Positions 15,054-23,116 of a stretch of DNA of 36,043 nt are shown here, piece by piece. The stretch covers positions 1 through 36,043 of the forward strand of contig WJLX01000043.1 of the NCBI GenBank assembly GCA_014728225.1, given 5' to 3'. A program made the position numbers and the translations under genes. Numbering within the stretch: position 1 is the first letter of the stretch; the number at the start of each line of letters is the position of its first letter. The notes under the pieces were generated by a model. It saw only the letters and a list, made by a program, of their open reading frames with translations. It was not told where the DNA came from and did no database searches. This stretch comes from Candidatus Coatesbacteria bacterium (GTDB lineage Bacteria > RBG-13-66-14).

Positions 15054-16172
15054 ATGGTCAACGCGTCGAAGGTGTTGTTGAGCGCCGGTGAGGCCTCGGG
15101 GGATCTGCACGCCGCCGCCCTGCTGCGCGAGCTGCGTGCCCGACGGCCGAGCTTGAGCGCCGTGGGGCTGGGCGGCGAGCGCCTGCGGGACGCCGGGGCC
15201 GAGTTGACCCTGGAGTATGGCGAGCTGGCCCTGATCGGCTTCGCCGAGGCCGTCCGGCGGCTGGGCGAGGTCCGCCGGGCCCTCGGGACCCTCGAAGCCG
15301 AGCTGGACTCCGTCGACGCCGTGATCTGCGTCGACTTCAGCGGCTTCAATAAACGTCTGGCCGCCCGGGCCGCCCGGCGCGGCGTTCCCGTAGTCTACTA
15401 CATCTGCCCCAAGGTCTGGGTCTGGGGGGCCTGGCGGGCGGCGGGTATCGCCCGCCGATGCTCGCTGATGCTGACCATCTTCCCCTTCGAGGCGCCTTTG
15501 TGGCGGCACTACGGCGTTGCGGCCCGCTACGTCGGCAACCCGATCCTGGATTACCTGCCCGCGCCCGCTCCGCCGGGCGATCCGCGGCGGGTCGCCGTCC
15601 TGCCCGGCAGCCGAACCAACGAGCTGTGCGGCCTGCTGCCCGTGCTGGACGCCGCGGCGCGGCTGTTGCGGCGTCGACGCCCCGGATTGCGCTTCGTCGT
15701 CCCCTCCGCCGCGGAGGACATTCGTCGGTCGACCCGGGAGGTCCTGGCCGCCCTGCCCCCGGGTTCCCCCCTCGAAGCCGTGGACGGCGGCTTCCATGAG
15801 GAAATCGCCGCCTGCGGTCTGGCCCTGGTCTCCTCGGGCACGGCCAGCCTGGAGGTCGCCTGCCTCGGCGTGCCCCAGGTTCTCGTCTACCGGGTCAACA
15901 CGCTGACGGCCCTGTTCGCCCGGGCCTTCATCCGCCTGCCCTGGGTCGGGCTGCCCAACCTCGTCGCCGAACGGACGATCGTTCCCGAGCTGTTGCAGGA
16001 ACGGCTGACGCCGGCCAACCTGGCCGGGACGGCCGACGAGCTGCTGGCGAGTCCCGGGCTGCGCGCCGCGCAGCGGTCCGCGGGCCTGGAGGTCCGCCGC
16101 CGCCTGGGCGGTCCCGGAGCGGCCCGACGCGCCGCGGCCGCCGTCCTCGAACTCCTCGGGAGGCCGTCGTGA
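15054..16172 (+). CDS. lpxB: Lipid-A-disaccharide synthase
   Basis: LpxB joins UDP-2,3-diacylglucosamine and lipid X to form the lipid A disaccharide at the inner membrane. The 372-aa product shows the family markers: SAGEASGDLHAA near the N-terminus, VDFSGFNKRLA, YYICPKVWVWGAWRA (about residues 115-130), VGNPILDYLP, LPGSRTNEL and SSGTASLEVACLGVPQVLVYR. Length is typical. The ATG at 15054 fits family N-termini; the in-frame extension upstream overlaps the -35 box. The next gene overlaps its stop codon by four bases (GTGA), so translation of the flippase gene is coupled. The pair covers lipid A synthesis and export. Confidence 0.97.
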   Translation: MVNASKVLLSAGEASGDLHAAALLRELRARRPSLSAVGLGGERLRDAGAELTLEYGELALIGFAEAVRRLGEVRRALGTLEAELDSVDAVICVDFSGFNKRLAARAARRGVPVVYYICPKVWVWGAWRAAGIARRCSLMLTIFPFEAPLWRHYGVAARYVGNPILDYLPAPAPPGDPRRVAVLPGSRTNELCGLLPVLDAAARLLRRRRPGLRFVVPSAAEDIRRSTREVLAALPPGSPLEAVDGGFHEEIAACGLALVSSGTASLEVACLGVPQVLVYRVNTLTALFARAFIRLPWVGLPNLVAERTIVPELLQERLTPANLAGTADELLASPGLRAAQRSAGLEVRRRLGGPGAARRAAAAVLELLGRPS

Positions 16173-17950
16173 GCGGCAACCCCCGTAGACGGTCTCTCGG
16201 GCGCTTCGTCGAGCAGCTCAAGGGCCACTGGCTGGTCCTGGCCGGCGGGATGCTGGCCAACCTGACCGCCTCGGCTTTCGAGGGCGCCGTCCCCTGGCTG
16301 GGCGGCCTGTTCGTCGACCGTCTCGAAGGCCCCGTCGCCGGGCTGGACGCCTTTCTCGCCGGGCTGGGCTTTTCCGATCCGGCGGCGACGGCCCTCTGGC
16401 TGATCCCCGTCGCCCTGGGCCTGGCTTTGCTGCTCAACGCCGTTTTCGTCTTCGGCGGCGGCTTCGCCGTCCAGTACATCGGGCAGAAGACGGCCTACAA
16501 CCTGCGCGGTCGCCTGTGGAAGCACCTGCTGACCCTCGATATGGGCTACCACGTCCGCGAGGGCGTCAGCCGGCCCTTAGACCGCCTGGTCAGCGACGTC
16601 AACACCCTCTCTCAATCCGCCAATTCAGTCAAGGAGCTCATCAGCGCCGTTTCGCGCTGCCTGGTCCTGCTGAGCCTGATCTTCGTGCGTCACTGGCAGC
16701 TCAGCCTGGTGACCCTGGCCGTGCTGCCGCCTCTGGCCCTGCTGCTCAACGTCCTCGGCCGCCGGGTGCGGCGCTACAGCCACCGGGTGCGCGACGAGGA
16801 GAGCTCGTTGTTGGGTCGCCTGCGACAGACCATCAGCTCGATGCGCGTGGTGCGGGCCTTCGGCGCCGAGGACCACGAACGCCGGGGCTACGGCGGGCGC
16901 GTCGAGGCCGTCCGTCGCGCCGAACTCAAGCGCGCCCGGGTCCAGGCCGCCACCCAACCCGCCATCGAGGCCCTCGGGGTGGCCGGGATCATCGGCGTCG
17001 TGGTCTACGGCGTCTTCCTCGTCGACGCCGGAACGATCTCCACGGGGAAGCTGATCGAGTTCATCGGCCTCGTCGCCCTGCTGCTGCAACCCCTGCGCGC
17101 CCTCGGCCAGGCCAACAACAACCTCAAGCGTATCGGCGCCTCCCTGGAACGCATCTACGAGGTTTTGGACACCGTGCCCGCCGTCGTCGAGCCCGCCGCC
17201 CCCCGGCGTCCGGAGCAGGTCCGCGGCGCCGTGGAGTTCGACGACGTCAGCTTCGGCTACGGCGAACGCGATGTGCTGCGCGGCGTCTCCTTCAGCGCCC
17301 CGCCGGACTCGGTCACCGCGATCGTCGGACCATCCGGCGCCGGCAAGAGCACCCTGGTGCGCCTGGTGCCCCGGCTCTACGACCCCCGCGACGGCCGGGT
17401 CCTCGTCGACGGCCTCGACGCCCGCGACTGGCCGCTGAACGAACTGCGCGGCCTCGTCGCCGTCGTACCCCAGGAGCCGATCCTCTTCGGCGTTAGCGTG
17501 GCCGAGAACCTGCGCTACGGCGCCCCCGGGGCGACCGACGACGAACTCTGGACCGCCCTGGAGGCCGTCGGCCTGACCGGGCGCATCGACCGCTGCGCCG
17601 CCGGGCTCGACGAGCGCCTGGGCGAGTTCGGCGTCACCCTCTCCGGCGGCGAGCGTCAGCGGATGTCGGTGGCCCGGGCCATGCTGGCCGACCCGCGGAT
17701 CCTGATCCTTGACGAGGCCACCAGCTCGCTGGACGCCGAAAGCGAGGCCGCCGTCCAGGCCGCCCTGGAACGCTTGATGCGCGGCCGCACCACCCTGGTG
17801 ATCGCCCACCGCCTGTCGACGGTCGCCGGGGCCGACCAACTGCTGGTCCTCGACGAGGGCCGGATCGTCGAGCGCGGCACCCACAGCGCGCTGCTGGCAG
17901 CCGGCGGACTCTACGCCGACCTCGTCGCCCGCCAGGAGGGCCTGCGTTGA
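16169..17950 (+). CDS. msbA: ABC transporter, lipid A flippase type (MsbA family)
   Basis: This is a 593-aa half-transporter: a six-helix exporter domain (about 1-330) fused to an ATPase domain (about 350-593) with Walker A GPSGAGKST (near 387), Q-loop VPQEP, signature LSGGERQR (near 491), Walker B ILILDEATSSLD (near 510-521) and the switch histidine in IAHRLS. Homodimers of this type flip core lipid A across the inner membrane. The position directly after lpxB, starting at GTG within its stop codon, supports the MsbA role over a generic multidrug exporter. A hairpin terminator follows at 18036. Confidence 0.9.
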   Translation: MSGNPRRRSLGRFVEQLKGHWLVLAGGMLANLTASAFEGAVPWLGGLFVDRLEGPVAGLDAFLAGLGFSDPAATALWLIPVALGLALLLNAVFVFGGGFAVQYIGQKTAYNLRGRLWKHLLTLDMGYHVREGVSRPLDRLVSDVNTLSQSANSVKELISAVSRCLVLLSLIFVRHWQLSLVTLAVLPPLALLLNVLGRRVRRYSHRVRDEESSLLGRLRQTISSMRVVRAFGAEDHERRGYGGRVEAVRRAELKRARVQAATQPAIEALGVAGIIGVVVYGVFLVDAGTISTGKLIEFIGLVALLLQPLRALGQANNNLKRIGASLERIYEVLDTVPAVVEPAAPRRPEQVRGAVEFDDVSFGYGERDVLRGVSFSAPPDSVTAIVGPSGAGKSTLVRLVPRLYDPRDGRVLVDGLDARDWPLNELRGLVAVVPQEPILFGVSVAENLRYGAPGATDDELWTALEAVGLTGRIDRCAAGLDERLGEFGVTLSGGERQRMSVARAMLADPRILILDEATSSLDAESEAAVQAALERLMRGRTTLVIAHRLSTVAGADQLLVLDEGRIVERGTHSALLAAGGLYADLVARQEGLR

Positions 17951-18035
17951 GTCGCCGTTGACCCCCGTCAGCCGCCCGGATCAGCTTCGCCGGGCGACGC
18001 GGCCCCGTCAGCAGGATCCGATGAAGTATGATCGA

Positions 18036-18058
18036 GCGCCCGTCTTCGCGACGGGCGC
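18036..18058. terminator. Hairpin between convergent msbA and nth
   Basis: GCGCCCGTC (18036-18044) pairs perfectly with GACGGGCGC (18050-18058) around TTCGC. On the plus strand CGTTCTTGATC follows. It sits between the 3' ends of two convergent genes and could end transcription from both sides. Confidence 0.6.
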
Positions 18059-18087
18059 CGTTCTTGATCAGTCGACCGACCAATACG

Positions 18088-18807
18088 TCAGCGGCTGTGC
18101 TCGACGCCCAGCCGGGGGCAATCGTCCAGCAGAGGGCAGTCCGAGCAGTGGGGCGAGACGGGCTGACAGCGCTCGCGGCCGAAGACCACCAACATCGAGT
18201 TGATGGGGATCCACCACTCCCGGGGCAACTCTTTTCTCAGCTCGCGCTCGGTCTGGTCCGGGCTCTTCGTCGCGACGTAACCCCAGCGGTTGACGATGCG
18301 GTGGACGTGGGTATCGACGCAGATGCCGGGCTTGCCGTGGCCGACGGTGACCACGAGGTTGGCGGTCTTGCGGCCGACGCCCTTGAGCCTGGTCAACTCG
18401 TCGACGGTGTCGGGGACGCGGCCGTCGTATTCCTCGACCAGACGGCGGCTGACCCGGCGGATGGTCTCGCCCTTCTGATTGTAGAAACCGGCGGGGTAGA
18501 TGGTCCGGGCGATGGTCTCAGCGGGTAGTTCGGCCATCCCGATCGGGGTGTCGGCCAGCTTGAACAGGCGCTCCGTCGCCGGACCGGTGACCTCGTCCTT
18601 GGTGCGCAGGCTGATCAGACAACTGACCAATACGCGGAAGGGAGCCTGGTCGTCGGTGTGGTCCGGCTCGGGGTGGTAGGCGGCGGGATCGGTGGGCGGG
18701 GGCCCCTGCCAGCGTCCCTCCTGGTCGACGGTCAGGGCCCGGACGTCGACGATGTCGGCGGCCACCCGGCGCAGGACGTCGTCGATGTCGGTATTGGTGA
18801 TCGGCAT
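18088..18807 (-). CDS. nth: Endonuclease III (DNA glycosylase/AP lyase)
   Basis: The enzyme removes oxidised pyrimidines and nicks the abasic site. The 239-aa product carries the helix-hairpin-helix LKGVGRKTANLVV with catalytic Lys147, the catalytic Asp165 in CVDTHVHRIVNRWG, and the 4Fe-4S loop C214-x6-C221-x2-C224-x5-C230. SCLISLRTKD replaces the common LSAQTTD, a variant seen in related Nth-like proteins. The N-terminal ~50 residues, with a proline-rich PPPTDPAAYHPEPDH segment, are longer than in E. coli Nth. It lies 44 bp after the phosphofructokinase gene on the same strand. Confidence 0.94.
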   Translation of the reverse strand: MPITNTDIDDVLRRVAADIVDVRALTVDQEGRWQGPPPTDPAAYHPEPDHTDDQAPFRVLVSCLISLRTKDEVTGPATERLFKLADTPIGMAELPAETIARTIYPAGFYNQKGETIRRVSRRLVEEYDGRVPDTVDELTRLKGVGRKTANLVVTVGHGKPGICVDTHVHRIVNRWGYVATKSPDQTERELRKELPREWWIPINSMLVVFGRERCQPVSPHCSDCPLLDDCPRLGVEHSR

Positions 18808-18851
18808 AGGCGAAGGGGTCCTGAACAGCCCCCCGACGTAAGGAGATGAGC

Positions 18852-19919
18852 CTAGTAGTAGAAGTTGCGGGCCATGTCGAGGAAGTCCTGCTCGACCATC
18901 TTGGTCTCGCTGACGGCGTCGTTGATCTCGACGGGGACGATGCTGCGACCCTGGAGCGCCGTCATGTAGCCGAAGCGTTTGGTGGCGATCAGGTCGACGG
19001 CGGCGGCGCCGTAACGGGTGCCCAGGATACGATCGTAGGCGCAGGGGCTGCCGCCGCGCTGCAGGTGACCGAGAACGACGTGGCGGGTCAGATCGTTGGT
19101 CTTGCGGCCGAACTGCGGCGCCAGCTCCTTGGCCAAAGCCTTGGAAAGCTCTAGGCCGATGCCGCCCAGATAAACGTGACCGAACTCGTCCCTGGGCATG
19201 TCCTCCTGGTAGACCTCGCGACCCTCCCAGACGGCGCCTTCGGCCACTACGACCACGGCGTAGTGCAGTCCAGACTCCCAGCGGCGCTTGAGGCTCCAGA
19301 CCAGGTCGTCGACCTTGAAGGATTGCTCAGGGGTGAAGATGTAGTCGGCGGCGCCGGCCATCCCGCCGTAGGCCGCGATCCAACCGGCGTGACGCCCCAT
19401 GGCCTCGACGACGAAGATCCGCTCGTGGCTGCGCGCCGTCGTCCGCAGGTTGTCGACGCTCTCCATCACCCGCTCGACCGCCGTCCAGAAACCGAAGGTG
19501 TAATCGGTGGCCGAGAGGTCGTTGTCGATGGTCTTGGGCACGCCGACCATCGGCAGACCGCGGTCGGAGAATTGCCGCGCCACGCCCAGGGTGTCATCGC
19601 CGCCGACGGCGATCAGGGCGTCCAGCTCGAGCTGCTTGAAGCTCTTCTCGCATTGGGGCACCTCGACCTCGGCGTTATCGCCGAAGGGATTGGTCCGGCT
19701 GGAGCCCAGGATGGTGCCGCCCCGGCCCAGAATCTCCTCGACCTCGGGCAGGCCGAGGGGGACGGCGTCGGCCTCGATGAGTCCCTGCCAGCCCATGCGC
19801 AGGCCGACGAAGTCGTAATCGTAAACGGTGACTCCGCGACGCACCGCGGCGCGGATAACGGCGTTGAGTCCCGGGGCGTCGCCGCCGCCGGTCAGGATTC
19901 CCACGCGCATCTCGGCCAA
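18852..19919 (-). CDS. pfp: 6-phosphofructokinase, probably pyrophosphate-dependent
   Basis: The 355-aa protein is a complete PfkA-family enzyme: GILTGGGDAPGLNA (7-20), GGTILGSSRTNPF, VGGDDTLG (105-112), PKTIDNDL (128-135), EAMGRHAGWIA and HLQRGGSP. ATP enzymes normally have GGDG and PGTIDND. Aspartate after GGD together with lysine in PKTIDND is the combination found in pyrophosphate-using members, so PPi rather than ATP is the likely phosphoryl donor and the step could be reversible. The start is TTG at 19919 with GGGAGG six bases upstream; an internal ATG (residue 4) has no better site. It probably shares a transcript with nth. Confidence 0.92.
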   Translation of the reverse strand: MAEMRVGILTGGGDAPGLNAVIRAAVRRGVTVYDYDFVGLRMGWQGLIEADAVPLGLPEVEEILGRGGTILGSSRTNPFGDNAEVEVPQCEKSFKQLELDALIAVGGDDTLGVARQFSDRGLPMVGVPKTIDNDLSATDYTFGFWTAVERVMESVDNLRTTARSHERIFVVEAMGRHAGWIAAYGGMAGAADYIFTPEQSFKVDDLVWSLKRRWESGLHYAVVVVAEGAVWEGREVYQEDMPRDEFGHVYLGGIGLELSKALAKELAPQFGRKTNDLTRHVVLGHLQRGGSPCAYDRILGTRYGAAAVDLIATKRFGYMTALQGRSIVPVEINDAVSETKMVEQDFLDMARNFYY

Positions 19920-20030
19920 GGTAGACCTCCCCTGTCAAACGGTTGGAGTGGGTGAAGACTGACGGGAAAAGGATAAAACCGACCGGCCCCGGCGTCAACC
20001 TCGGCAAACGGCGTGCGGCGTTATTGGACC

Positions 20031-20214
20031 GAGACCTTTGAAAAACAGCCCCGAACCCGCAGAGCCGTTCGCGCGGCGGAACTGGTACGGTTTTTGCATC
20101 TCGGCGACCGTTGGACCGACGACAACGGTCCGCCTCCGCAAAAACCGTACCAGTTCCGCCGCTGGTTCACTCATCGTATGCTGGTATCGCGTGAGGCTGT
20201 TTTTCGAAGGTCTC
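20031..20214. repeat. Nested palindrome, copy B
   Basis: The outer arms 20031-20050 and 20195-20214 pair over 20 bases with one G-T wobble (GAGACCTTTGAAAAACAGCC on the left). The inner arms 20073-20097 and 20138-20162 are a perfect 25-bp inverted repeat in which the usual GGCACGG is GGTACGG and the partner strand is changed to match (CCGTACC). Spacers are 22 and 32 nt; the loop is 40 nt. It lies between the start of the phosphofructokinase gene and the 3' end of the upstream small gene. Confidence 0.88.
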
Positions 20215-20215
20215 C

Positions 20216-20249
20216 AACAACGAGGGCGCCCGCGGGCGCCCTCGTTGTT
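20216..20249 (-). terminator. Perfect 34-nt palindrome after the 92-aa gene
   Basis: AACAACGAGGGCGCCCG is followed directly by its exact reverse complement. It lies 20 bases beyond the stop codon of the 92-aa gene and two bases from palindrome B. No run of T follows on the minus strand, so it may be a processed or Rho-linked 3' end rather than a classical intrinsic terminator. Confidence 0.55.
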
Positions 20250-20269
20250 CATCTCGGACTTGTCGGTGG

Positions 20270-20548
20270 TCAGCGTTCCTCGTCCTCGTAGCCTCGGCGG
20301 AAGGCTTCGCCGAAGGATTCCAGGGTACGCATGAAGCCCTCGCCCAGCTCTTCGAGGCCCTTGCGGACCTCTGGCCAGGCCTGCTTGGCCTTGGTGGCCC
20401 ACTCGTCGAGTTTTTCCTTGCTGATGCGCGCGCCGCGACCGATGGAGGCGGCGACTTCTTCGACCTTTTTCTCGAAGTCCGAGCGGTCGATGTCCTTCTC
20501 GTCCTTGAGCCCCTCGCGGACTTCGTTGACGAAATCTTCGAATTTCAT
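20270..20548 (-). CDS. Small charged helical protein, unknown function
   Basis: The 92-aa protein is rich in E, K, D and R and predicted almost wholly helical: MKFEDFVNEVREGLKDEKD, then a central segment, then AWPEVRKGLEELGEGF and LESFGEAFRRGYEDEER. No membrane span, signal peptide or cysteine is present. AAAGGGGAT lies five bases upstream of the ATG. It follows the 110-aa gene by 15 bp and shares with it a WPxxxxxL...G pattern, so the two may be distant duplicates that work together. I do not recognise a family. Confidence 0.75.
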   Translation of the reverse strand: MKFEDFVNEVREGLKDEKDIDRSDFEKKVEEVAASIGRGARISKEKLDEWATKAKQAWPEVRKGLEELGEGFMRTLESFGEAFRRGYEDEER

Positions 20549-20563
20549 CGGTATCCCCTTTAC

Positions 20564-20896
20564 TCAGTTGTTGGGTGGTTTATCATTTGTCTTTATTTTC
20601 TGCTCAGCGGTATCGCTGTCCTTGGAGTCGTCATCCTGGCGGTTACGCAGTTTTTCCTGGCGCAGGCGGCGGGCGGTGGTCTCCGAAGCGGTCATCGATT
20701 CGGCGTAGGCCCGACCGAAGTTGCTCAGGCTGCGAACGATCCGGGGCCAGAGATCCTTGAGCCGTCCGATCAGTTCCTGGATACCGCAGAACAGACGCTG
20801 GAAGCCACGCCCCAGGCGTTTACCCAGGCGGATCAGGGGAGCGATGAATTTCTTGTGGTAGCCTCGCCCGCTGCTTTTCAGCTCGTCGAATGCCAA
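20564..20896 (-). CDS. Small basic helical protein, unknown function
   Basis: The 110-aa product has a basic amphipathic N-terminal half (KKFIAPLIRLGKRLGRGFQRLF), a segment ELIGRLKDLWPRIVRSLSNFGRAYAESM, and a strongly charged disordered tail (RNRQDDDSKDSD, ending NDKPPNN). It starts at TTG (20896) with GGAGG six bases upstream, a clear initiation site. The amphipathic helix could bind membrane surfaces or nucleic acid. It sits 18 bp after the SRPBCC gene and 15 bp before the 92-aa gene, in a likely three-gene unit. No family recognised. Confidence 0.72.
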   Translation of the reverse strand: MAFDELKSSGRGYHKKFIAPLIRLGKRLGRGFQRLFCGIQELIGRLKDLWPRIVRSLSNFGRAYAESMTASETTARRLRQEKLRNRQDDDSKDSDTAEQKIKTNDKPPNN

Positions 20897-20914
20897 GACC
20901 GGCCTCCGCTGGTC

Positions 20915-21409
20915 TTAGTTCTCCTCAACCGCCGCATCAACGTTATCGATTTCGTCTGTTTCGTCCGCGATCGGCTCTTCGAGCTCGACGGCGGCGCCGG
21001 CCAGGTAGTCGCGCAGGTCCTCCAGCAGCGAGGTCCAGCCCTGTTGGTACTCCTCGACGTTGTACTGCAGACTGGGTCCCAGGGCTTCGAAGCCTTCGTG
21101 GAGCAGTTCGAGGGTCGAGCCCGACTTGGACTGCGTCAGTTCCATTTTGACCGTGGTGGCGGCGGGCCAGTCGTCGTCGCGCCACGATAGCGCGAGCAAC
21201 TCGTTATCCCGCACCTGGACGACCTTGCCCTCGCTGGTTCGCTCCCGGCCGTCGCCGTCGCGCCAGTACTCGATGAAGGTTGAACCCGCCTCGGGTTTGA
21301 GGTTGACCCGCGGCGCCCACCACAACCGGCGCACCGCCGGGGTGAAGAGGGCTTGCCAGACCTGGGCCGGTTCCCGAGGTATCTCGATGCTGATGCGAAC
21401 CTGGTCCAT
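20915..21409 (-). CDS. SRPBCC/AHSA1-like domain protein
   Basis: The 164-aa product starts MDQVRISIEIPREPAQVWQAL, the standard opening of the START-like SRPBCC fold, and continues with LWWAPRVNLKPEAGSTFIEYW, GKVVQVRDNELLALSWRDDDWP, TVKMELTQSKSGSTLELLHEGF and QGWTSLLEDLRDYL, matching the AHSA1 (Hsp90 activator C-terminal-like) group. These bind hydrophobic ligands or act in stress responses; the ligand here is unknown. An acidic tail follows (about 140-164). The ATG at 21409 has AGGAG four bases upstream; the in-frame upstream extension is not family-like. Confidence 0.85.
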   Translation of the reverse strand: MDQVRISIEIPREPAQVWQALFTPAVRRLWWAPRVNLKPEAGSTFIEYWRDGDGRERTSEGKVVQVRDNELLALSWRDDDWPAATTVKMELTQSKSGSTLELLHEGFEALGPSLQYNVEEYQQGWTSLLEDLRDYLAGAAVELEEPIADETDEIDNVDAAVEEN

Positions 21410-21494
21410 TCTGCTCCTCGCTAAGGCTACTCGAATCTCGCTGGTGTCTGCCAACGAGTTCAACTTAGCACAGTGGTCGCGGCCCTGTCATCCC

Positions 21495-22109
21495 TCAATT
21501 CCAGCCCCGACCGTGGAAGTGGACGAATTCGTTCTGGGGGCGGCGGGGCCGCCGCTCGCTCTCCTCCTTGCGCTGGGCGTCGCTGAGGATCTCCGGCGGG
21601 GCGCTCGGGTAACCGATGGCGATGGCTGCCTTGTAGGTGTAGCCGTCGGGCAGCGGATAGTGCTTTTCGAGCTCCTTGCGCGAATATCCCGCCATCTGGT
21701 GGAAGACCAGGCCCAGTTCGACGGCCTGTAGTGCCGCCAGCACCGTGGCCTGGCCGGCGTCGTAGGAGCTGAAGCGGTTGTTCTTGCCGTTGTGGTCGAA
21801 GCGCTTCTTGGCGATGCTGAAGGCCAGCACCGGCGCCCGCTCGGCCCAGGCGTTGCCTGCGCCCAAGCACTTCCGCGCCTTGTCCAGGGCGGCCCGCTCC
21901 TCGACGGTGAAGACGTTGTATTCCCAGGGCTGCTCGTTGAAACACGAGGGCGCCCAGCGGGCAGCCTCGAAGATCCGGCGCAGCTTGTCCTCTTCCACCG
22001 GGCGTTCCGGATCGAAGGAGCGCGGACTCCAGCGCCCGGCGACCAACTCGTGAACGGGATGCTCCGTCGGCGCGCTCAGGCGCACGGGGACGGATTCTGT
22101 CGCTGACAT
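21495..22109 (-). CDS. Nitroreductase-family FMN oxidoreductase
   Basis: The 204-aa protein has the family landmarks: GRWSPRSFDPERPVEEDKLRRIFEAARWAPSC (FMN phosphate-binding RxSxRxF-like and the ARWAPS helix), NEQPWEYNV, a central DAGQATVLAALQAVELGL segment, and HQMAGYSRKELEKHYPLPDGYTYKAAIAIGYP. Such enzymes reduce nitro groups, quinones or enones with NAD(P)H as FMN-bound dimers; the physiological substrate is unknown. Three start codons sit in tandem (GTG, ATG, ATG). The last, at 22109, has the best spacing from AGGAG. It has its own promoter at 22159. Confidence 0.9.
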   Translation of the reverse strand: MSATESVPVRLSAPTEHPVHELVAGRWSPRSFDPERPVEEDKLRRIFEAARWAPSCFNEQPWEYNVFTVEERAALDKARKCLGAGNAWAERAPVLAFSIAKKRFDHNGKNNRFSSYDAGQATVLAALQAVELGLVFHQMAGYSRKELEKHYPLPDGYTYKAAIAIGYPSAPPEILSDAQRKEESERRPRRPQNEFVHFHGRGWN

Positions 22110-22158
22110 CATCACTCCTCGGTTGGGGGAAGCCGCTTTTCGTGGTCGGCGGTCTTTA

Positions 22159-22188
22159 ACTATAAGACGAACCGGACCGTTGGGGCAA
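22159..22188 (-). promoter_or_regulatory. Promoter of the nitroreductase gene
   Basis: The minus strand reads TTGCCC (22183-22188), 18 bases, then TATAGT (22159-22164). The expected start near 22152 leaves a 43-nt leader before the ATG. Confidence 0.6.
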
Positions 22189-22208
22189 GCGTCACCCCCG
22201 GGATCGTC

Positions 22209-22405
22209 CCGGCGACCTTTGAAACCAGCAAGCCCCCGCGGTGAGCGCCCGCCCCAACCCCGCGCCCCGGAACCGGCACGGTTTTTGCATCTCGACGACC
22301 GTTGACGTGTTGTTAACGGTTCGTCTCCGCAAAAACCGTGCCGGTTCCGGGGCGCTGACGGTGTGGGCCCGCAGTATGGTTGGTGTTGTTTTCAAAGGTC
22401 GCCGG
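22209..22405. repeat. Nested palindrome, copy C
   Basis: The outer arms 22209-22224 (CCGGCGACCTTTGAAA) and 22390-22405 are a perfect 16-bp inverted repeat. The inner arms 22262-22288 and 22329-22355 are perfect over 27 bp and contain GGCACGGTTTTTGC. Spacers are 37 and 34 nt; the 40-nt loop folds as GACGACCGTT/AACGGTTCGTC. It lies between the nitroreductase promoter and the 3' end of the sugar transferase gene, which stops 88 bases away. Confidence 0.88.
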
Positions 22406-22492
22406 CGGCGTGGTTCTGCAGCCGGTGAGGGGGTTGAAAAAACCGCCCGGTGGGGCGGAACTTCATCCGGGGATGGCAGCCGGCGGTGGTTG

Positions 22493-23116
22493 TTAGGTCA
22501 TGTGTTTCTTGCCGCGGAAGATGATGCTGGGGATGGTCCGCAGGATGATCCAGAGGTCGAACCAGAAGCTCTTTTTCTGAACGTAGATCATGTCGTACTT
22601 GAGCTTGTCGGCTGTGCGGTACTTGGTGTCGCGCTTGACCTGGTGGTAGCCGGTCAAGCCGGGCTTGACGGCGTGGATGATCGCCCACTCCTCGGCGGAG
22701 AACTCGTCGCACTGGCTGGGCATCACCGGGCGGGGGCCGACCAGTGACATGTCGCCGGTCAGGACGTTCCAGAGCTCGGGGATCTCGTCGAGGCCCCAGC
22801 GGCGCAGGAAGCGGGAGAAGGGGGTGGTGTAGTCTTCGTAGTTCTTGACGGGGGTTTTGGAGTCGCAGGTCAGGCTGTGGAACTTGACCATGGTGAACAG
22901 CTCGCCGTCGCGTCCGACGCGCTTCTGAAAGAACAGGGGTTTGCCGACGTCGTGGATCAGGATCAGGGCGAAGATGATTTGGATCGGCAGGGAGAGGATG
23001 AAGGCGGGGATGCCCAGCAGCAGGTCGAGGATTCGACTGGAACGGCTGTGGCGACGCAGGGCCTCGCGCTTGTCGGGGCTGAGGAAGTCGCTGGCCTTGA
23101 ACCGGGATTCGTCCAT
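22493..23116 (-). CDS. Polyprenyl-phosphate sugar-1-phosphate transferase (minimal type)
   Basis: This 207-aa protein is the bare catalytic core of the bacterial sugar transferase family: one membrane-embedded helix (about 29-54), GKPLFFQKRVGRDGELFTMVKF, the catalytic DE pair in RRWGLDEIPELWNVLTGDMSLVGPRP, and KPGLTGYHQV. It transfers a sugar phosphate from a nucleotide sugar to undecaprenyl phosphate, the first membrane step in exopolysaccharide, O-antigen or glycan synthesis. Length matches monotopic PglC-like enzymes rather than the larger WbaP/WcaJ type. It lies near a GT2 glycosyltransferase and an RmlD-like reductase on the same strand. The sugar is unknown. Confidence 0.92.
   Translation of the reverse strand: MDESRFKASDFLSPDKREALRRHSRSSRILDLLLGIPAFILSLPIQIIFALILIHDVGKPLFFQKRVGRDGELFTMVKFHSLTCDSKTPVKNYEDYTTPFSRFLRRWGLDEIPELWNVLTGDMSLVGPRPVMPSQCDEFSAEEWAIIHAVKPGLTGYHQVKRDTKYRTADKLKYDMIYVQKKSFWFDLWIILRTIPSIIFRGKKHMT

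Noticed and set aside
20073-20162. Inner palindromes as ordinary intrinsic terminators
   Set aside because: The T run lies inside the stem and is followed by more paired bases and a long loop, not at the end of a hairpin. A termination role is possible but not by the classical layout.
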